Assembly: GCA_959347315.1 (NCBI GenBank)
Contig: OY365807.1
Location: 58,391,494-58,455,493 of the forward strand
From: Bimastos eiseni
Lineage: Eukaryota > Annelida > Clitellata > Crassiclitellata > Lumbricidae
Reading direction: 5' to 3'
Length of the DNA: 64,000 nucleotides
Below are positions 59,720-64,000 of the stretch, piece by piece (positions within the stretch are counted from its first letter, which is position 1; each line of letters opens with the position of its first letter). Under the pieces are notes generated by a model that did no database searches, was not told the DNA's origin, and saw only the letters and a list, made by a program, of their open reading frames with translations. The position numbers and the translations under genes are program-made.

Positions 59720-59879
59720 CTGGAAGCTTTCGAGCCTTGAATGAGGCGTTGGTGATGGCATCCTTTGAGAAAATTGGGTTAGCCTGCGATGGTGATACCG
59801 CCACGCTGATTCCCATTGTTCGATCGACGAGATTGTCCGAATCACCAACACGGATCGAATTACGGATCGCATTGGTCAC
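59720..59879 (-). CDS. Internal exon of the unrecognised minus-strand gene
   Basis: 160 nt between TTGACAG and a GTTTCT donor. It encodes VTNAIRNSIRVGDSDNLVDR, TMGISVAVSPSQANPIFSKD and AITNASFKARKLP. It follows 62838-62925 in phase 0, giving DLLPDVLLVTNAIRNSI. With that exon it weakly resembles hyccin/FAM126 ([27 protein letters not shown]). The upstream exon at 63256 does not fit hyccin, so I leave the gene unnamed. Confidence 0.7.
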
Positions 59880-59999
59880 CTGTCAAGTAAGAAAATATTG
59901 TCTCATTTGATATGCAGTGATAGCAATCTCTAATGCTCTCCTCATCTGTATTACTTCCCAGACACACTGTGTTACCAGATGTTCATTGAATGATATTGG

Positions 60000-60430
60000 T
60001 TAAGTGTTGTCCAGCTCAGAATAATAATAATAATAATAAAATGTAATAAATTCAATAATAATAATAATTATAATGTAAGGACTGGATATTCCAGATGAAT
60101 CCTTTGCCAATTTCTGTAAGTTTGAGAAATCTGATGTACCTCAAGGAAAAGATTAAAATAATAACAATTAAAAAAAAAACAACATCAAGCCTGAGGGATC
60201 ATTTCTACCATGGGGAAAAAATAATTATAATAATAATGATAATGACAACAGCCCATGTGCTACCAACATAATAATAATTTAATAACAATAAGAAGCAGAA
60301 AAATGATAATAATATTAATAAAAATGATGATGACGACGATAATAATAATGATAATACTAATAATAAAAATGATGATGCTGGTGATGAAAATAATAATAAT
60401 AATAATAATAATAACTATAAATTCATAAAT
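60000..60430. repeat. (AAT)n-rich block
   Basis: AATAATAAT runs with GATGATGACGACG interludes. Another (AAT)n run is at 60656-60691. Confidence 0.85.
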
Positions 60431-60655
60431 TTATAAAATTTATATTCATAAATTTTAAAACTCAGAACTGGGACACAAACTGAGCTAATTGGGGAGCAGA
60501 GGGAGACAACATTCCTCTACCAGTGCATTTCGATGATTATTCAACGCTATAACGCAGTTGCTTTCAAGGGAACTTTTGCTGCTCAGGAGTCCAACGAGCA
60601 GGGTTACTTCGGACGACATCGCCATTAATTTTCACTTGATGTTGATAAAATCGTC

Positions 60656-60692
<37 letters not shown>

Positions 60693-60989
60693 GTGGCTCT
60701 AAGCCTCACTGCCCAACAAAGCTGGTGGACTGAGAATTGGCTGCCTCGCTTGCACTTCCCACCATTTTCGCTTCTGCTGCGTGCACCCTTCGCTCCAGTA
60801 TACCATACTGGAGCACGGTCACAGCTCAGTGACAGATTCACTGCCAACCAACAATACGAGGCCATGCTGCCATGATGGCAGGTGAATGACAAGCTCAATT
60901 CAGAAACCAGATAGCAGCCTTACCCATAAGCAGTCCTATTGCAGTCCTCTCATTGATAAAACATCAGAATTGAAAGCCACACTCATAGA

Positions 60990-61680
60990 TCCTTACCATC
61001 AAGCAAGGTATAAAGCAGTCTGTGCTCCGCACTCAGGAGATTGGTTATTCGCTCTCCCCATCACCTCTTGCGGGTTGAGACTTGATGACGAGACGGTCAG
61101 AGTCGCGGTTGATCTACGCCTTGGCGCGTCTCGGTGCGAGCCGCACAGCTGTGTCTTTGCAGAGAGCTCGCATGGGTTGTCCTGCGGGTTGGGTGCTGGC
61201 CACTCTTCCAGGCATGCATCTCTGAATGACCTAGTTTTTCGGAGCTCAGTTCGAGCCGGCGACCCCTCCGCCAAGTAACCTATGAGCTTCTTGAGAACCG
61301 ATGGCAAGAGACCTGATGGTCTCACTCTTATCCCATAGAGGGCTATACAAAGTCTGGTATGGGATGTAACGGTGACAGACACACTGGCCGCTTCATACAT
61401 ACCAAGTACTTCTCGGATGGCTGGGGCAGCGGCCGAGTTGGCGGCAGCTCGGAATAATGGCAAGCACATCGACCTGGCAGCAGCCCATCACTTCGTCACT
61501 CTGGCCTTCGAAACCACGTGCCCCCTGTGTGCTGCAGGCTTGACATTCACTTCCTCCTTGGGACAGGACCTCAGCACAATATCTGGGGATGCACGCGGTT
61601 CAATGTGGTTGCATTTTGCAGTACTTTTGCAACAATCAACAAATAGGGGCCGTGGCCTTTCCAGGCGCTTTTATATTATC
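60990..61680 (+). pseudogene. Degraded non-LTR retrotransposon C-terminal domain
   Basis: One frame reads SGDWLFALPITSCGLRLDDE, TVRVAVDLRLGASRCEPHSC and SRHASLNDLVFRSSVRAGDP. After a frame shift it reads MSFLRTDGKRPDGLTLIP, an in-frame TAG, then VWDVTVTDTLAASYIPSTSR, MAGAAAELAAARNN and TLAFETT. The blocks CGLRLDD, HxxLNDL, DGKRPDGLTLIPW, DVTVTDTLAxSY and PLAFET are characteristic of the region after reverse transcriptase in an invertebrate non-LTR family. At least one frame shift and one stop make it inactive. Confidence 0.8.
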
Positions 61681-61689
61681 TATCTATAT

Positions 61690-62455
61690 AATTACTTAAA
61701 TCACGTGTCCATCTGTCTGAGTGCCTGTCTGATTAAGGGGCGTGATTGGACAGAAGCGTCGTTTGCAAATAAGGTTAACCTAAATATAGTCTGTCCCAGC
61801 ACCTGGTGCAGTAACATTTGTTGTAGTTTTTCCGTAAATCTTCTGTAAACCTTACTGCACCTGGTGCTTTTCATTGCAAGGCAGGGCATAAGTAAACAAT
61901 TGTCCGATCTGAGTTTCCAAAAACTCTTATTCGTGTATATTTAACCATATTTGCAGTTATTAAAATTAAATGGAATCTTAACGAGTAATGCGTATTTTTG
62001 GCTTAAGAGACTGAAAAGTGTGTATTGACCGCGGCAAACTTGCAGTAAGCCCCATGTTTAGGTGATAATACAAGCACAATAATATTCACCTTGATCGTTT
62101 CATTAAATTAATATGTATTTTAGCTCTGCGTTTCAGTCTCTTAACCACTACTCTAGCAACGTTAAAATAACGTATGACCCGTGATTTTTCACCAGTTAAC
62201 AGCTAGTTCCTAAATAATGTTCTAGTCCCTGAGGGATCCTATGTACCTTGGGATAATAACAACAATAATAATACTAACAATATTTAATAACATAAAGTCA
62301 AAGAAATTTTGCACATTATCATGACTATGTCATTCATCAGATGGTAGTATGTGTGCTGTTCTTTGCATTAAATTTTTTCCCTTGGAGGTGGAGGTGGAGG
62401 AAGAGCACCACTACCACCTGCACCACCAACATTACCACTACTCACACCCTCATTA
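61690..62455. other. Intron or intergenic DNA, nothing recognised
   Basis: AT-rich with no clear motif. It lies within the presumed intron between minus-strand exons 62838 and 59879. Confidence 0.35.
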
Positions 62456-62459
62456 CCAC

Positions 62460-62815
62460 CATTATAAGAAAAGTCCATTATGAGAAAAGTCCATTATATG
62501 AAAGTCCATTCTAAGAAAGACCATTATAAGAAAGTCCATTATAAGAAAGTCCATTATATGAAAGTCCATTCTAAGAAGTCCATTATGAGAAAAGTCCATT
62601 ATGAGAAAAGTCCATTATGAGAAAAGTCCATTATGAGAAAAGTCCATTATGAGAAAAGTCCATTATATGTAAGTCCATTCTAAGAAAGTCCATTATGAGA
62701 AAAGTCCATTATGAGAAAAGTCCATTATATGTAAGTCCATTCTAAGAAAGTCCATTATGAGAAAAGTCCATTATAAGAAAGTCTATTATAAGAAAAGTCC
62801 ATTATGAGAAAAGTG
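62460..62815 (+). repeat. 17-bp AAGTCCATTATGAGAAA minisatellite, about 20 copies
   Basis: Tandem units AAGTCCATTATGAGAAA with ATAAG, ATATG and TCTAAG variants. A single stray unit (ATTATGAGAAAAGTCCATTG) occurs at 63530-63550. Confidence 0.9.
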
Positions 62816-62837
62816 GATTACAAGAAACTGGTCCTAC

Positions 62838-62925
62838 CAGGAGAACATCAGGGAGCAGGTCGTAGGAGGCTCGAGTATGAATGTCTTCGAGGGCGTTAAT
62901 TGCACATTTGGCATCGCTGTTAAAC
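62838..62925 (-). CDS. Internal exon of the unrecognised minus-strand gene
   Basis: 88 nt between GGAACCAG and GTAGGA. It encodes FNSDAKCAINALEDIHTRAS then YDLLPDVLL, a helical ARM/HEAT-like pattern. It leaves in phase 0 into 59879. It requires two incoming bases, which the exon at 63256-63348 does not supply, so an exon between them is missing from this reading. Confidence 0.65.
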
Positions 62926-63094
62926 CTGGTTCCAAGCAGAAAACACAGAGAGACACATAAACACTGACCCATGATAAATTATCCCACCATGACTCCAAAT
63001 CACTAGCACAGCATCACAACGGTCGATATCAAATGGAACTAAAACAAGCAGATGCCTGTAGAAATATACCCGTCACTCCCGCACTGCTTGCAGT

Positions 63095-63185
63095 CCATCA
63101 CTGCCAGTCCCATGCCTAGATGTTAAAGGAAGGAGATGCTAATGATCTCTGTCATCACACAGAGTAGTTAAACTGGAACTACCAG
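63095..63185. repeat. GTCCCA...SINE-like unit, fourth copy
   Basis: CCAGTCCCATGCCTAGATGT then AATGATCTCTGTCATCACAC, related to 55300-55600. Confidence 0.5.
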
Positions 63186-63255
63186 CATATGGATATCTTT
63201 ATGTACACAGACCTCATTGAGAAAGTGCATAAACAGTGACCTCAACGAAACCCAC

Positions 63256-63348
63256 CCGCCACTCCCTCAGAACTCGTACCCACGACAGCATATTCTCCCC
63301 AGACCCACTGAAGTGCAGATCATTTACTGCTACCGTGTCTACAAGATT
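63256..63348 (-). CDS. Candidate upstream exon of the minus-strand gene
   Basis: 93 nt between TTTTTTGTGCAG and a GTGGGT donor, open in one frame only. It encodes NLVDTVAVNDLHFSGSGENM then LSWVRVLREWR. The Trp-spaced helix is ARM-like. It is phase 0 at both ends, so it does not join 62925 directly. Further exons probably lie beyond the window edge. Confidence 0.5.
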
Positions 63349-64000
63349 CTGCACAAAAAAATGCAATTAACAACTGACTAATAAAGAAAGCACTCGCTTA
63401 CTTATAGCTTCTAATCACCAATTTACAACTCTTTTGACTTCTGGACAACCATTCTGACTTCTAGAACACCTCTTGGCCTGAAGCAGCGCTATTGAATAAG
63501 CTAGTGCTCTGCCAGTAACTTTAAAGCAGCATTATGAGAAAAGTCCATTGGCTTCGAAACTTGCAAGTTTACGAATATGGCAAGAGATGAACCGAGTGTC
63601 AATTTCCTGCCAAGTCTAAGTTATACGAGTAGAGTTGTACCGAAATAATAAAAAAGTCTCATTCTCTTGATGTTTAATTTGGCAGTTTGCACACTATTTA
63701 TACATTTTTTGGATTTGCCTCAGCTTACACTAGGAAGTAGCAACTAGTAAATATTAAAAGTAACAGTATTTGTATTTTTAGTTATGTCGATTGTCATTCC
63801 AAAGCAAAACTGTAAATAATAAAAACATTCGACTTTCTTTCTCTAAAAGAAATCTGAAAGTTGATTATTATTAAACTCGGACCCATTGTACGCCCGAGCC
63901 CGAGTTTCGGTTCATCCCTAATTACGACTACGACATTGTCCTCGACCACGACATTGTCCTCACATGATATAATAGAGAGACGTTAGCAGCTCGAGAAGAA
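63349..64000. other. Right edge, nothing recognised
   Basis: AT-rich DNA with one stray minisatellite unit near 63530. No supported exon. Confidence 0.35.

Noticed and set aside
60999..61469. 156-codon minus-strand frame as an exon of the minus-strand gene
   Set aside because: It is the complement of the retroelement C-terminal domain on the plus strand, which has clear family motifs.
59720..62925. Naming the minus-strand gene hyccin (FAM126)
   Set aside because: About 17 of 37 residues seem to match over one stretch, but the upstream candidate exon does not fit hyccin and the C-terminal exons are unlike it.

Overview
This is an animal nuclear genome window, probably from a marine or other non-vertebrate metazoan. 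The genes are intron-rich with GT-AG junctions and the intergenic DNA is AT-rich. There are many minisatellites and microsatellites, short non-autonomous DNA transposons and decayed non-LTR retrotransposons. No operons, CRISPR arrays or bacterial features were seen. Gene identities rest on protein motifs that I recognise by eye. Where I give exon chains, I checked that the splice phases agree.

Layout, left to right. (1) About 0.27-16.5 kb, plus strand: an NR4A-type orphan nuclear receptor (Nurr1/NGFI-B/HR38 family). It has a candidate CRE/TATA promoter at 270-330, a probable N-terminal coding exon at 3182-3462, and a continuous coding chain from 7067 to 14570 that carries the zinc-finger DNA-binding domain and the ligand-binding domain. 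An AU-rich 3' region follows. (2) 20.36-23.2 kb, plus strand: a small secreted GPI-anchored Ly6/uPAR three-finger protein with signal peptide, cysteine-rich domain and GPI-signal exon. (3) 25.88-26.31 kb, minus strand: MED21 in one coding exon, with decayed tandem copies of its 3' end downstream. (4) 28.55-32.26 kb, plus strand: ribosomal protein eL19 (RPL19). Its first visible intron holds three tandem copies of a U17/snR30-type H/ACA snoRNA. (5) 36.2-45.76 kb, plus strand: WAC (WW-domain adaptor with coiled coil), twelve exons in phase, with the 5' end not found. (6) 54.7-63.35 kb, minus strand: exons of a gene I cannot name with confidence. Three are phase-consistent, and two candidate terminal exons compete for the same upstream junction.

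The mobile DNA is informative. A roughly 700-730 bp hAT-like MITE family with TAGAGCTGTA ends is present three times (NR4A intron, Ly6 intron, WAC intron), once with a perfect 8-bp target duplication. Two other hAT-like MITEs (18931-19221 and 46166-46591) also have recognisable target duplications. A 57-bp TTAA-flanked mini-element sits at 52782. Non-LTR reverse-transcriptase remnants lie at 33962-34460 (minus), 49861-50070 (minus), 50150-50640 (plus) and 60990-61680 (plus).

The genes are mostly unrelated housekeeping or regulatory loci and do not form a functional cluster. Two link to gene expression machinery (MED21 in Mediator, WAC in RNF20/40-dependent H2B ubiquitination). RPL19 doubles as host for an rRNA-processing snoRNA. 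The most notable items are the tandem U17 cluster inside RPL19, the hAT-like MITE family, and the tandem fossils of the MED21 3' end.
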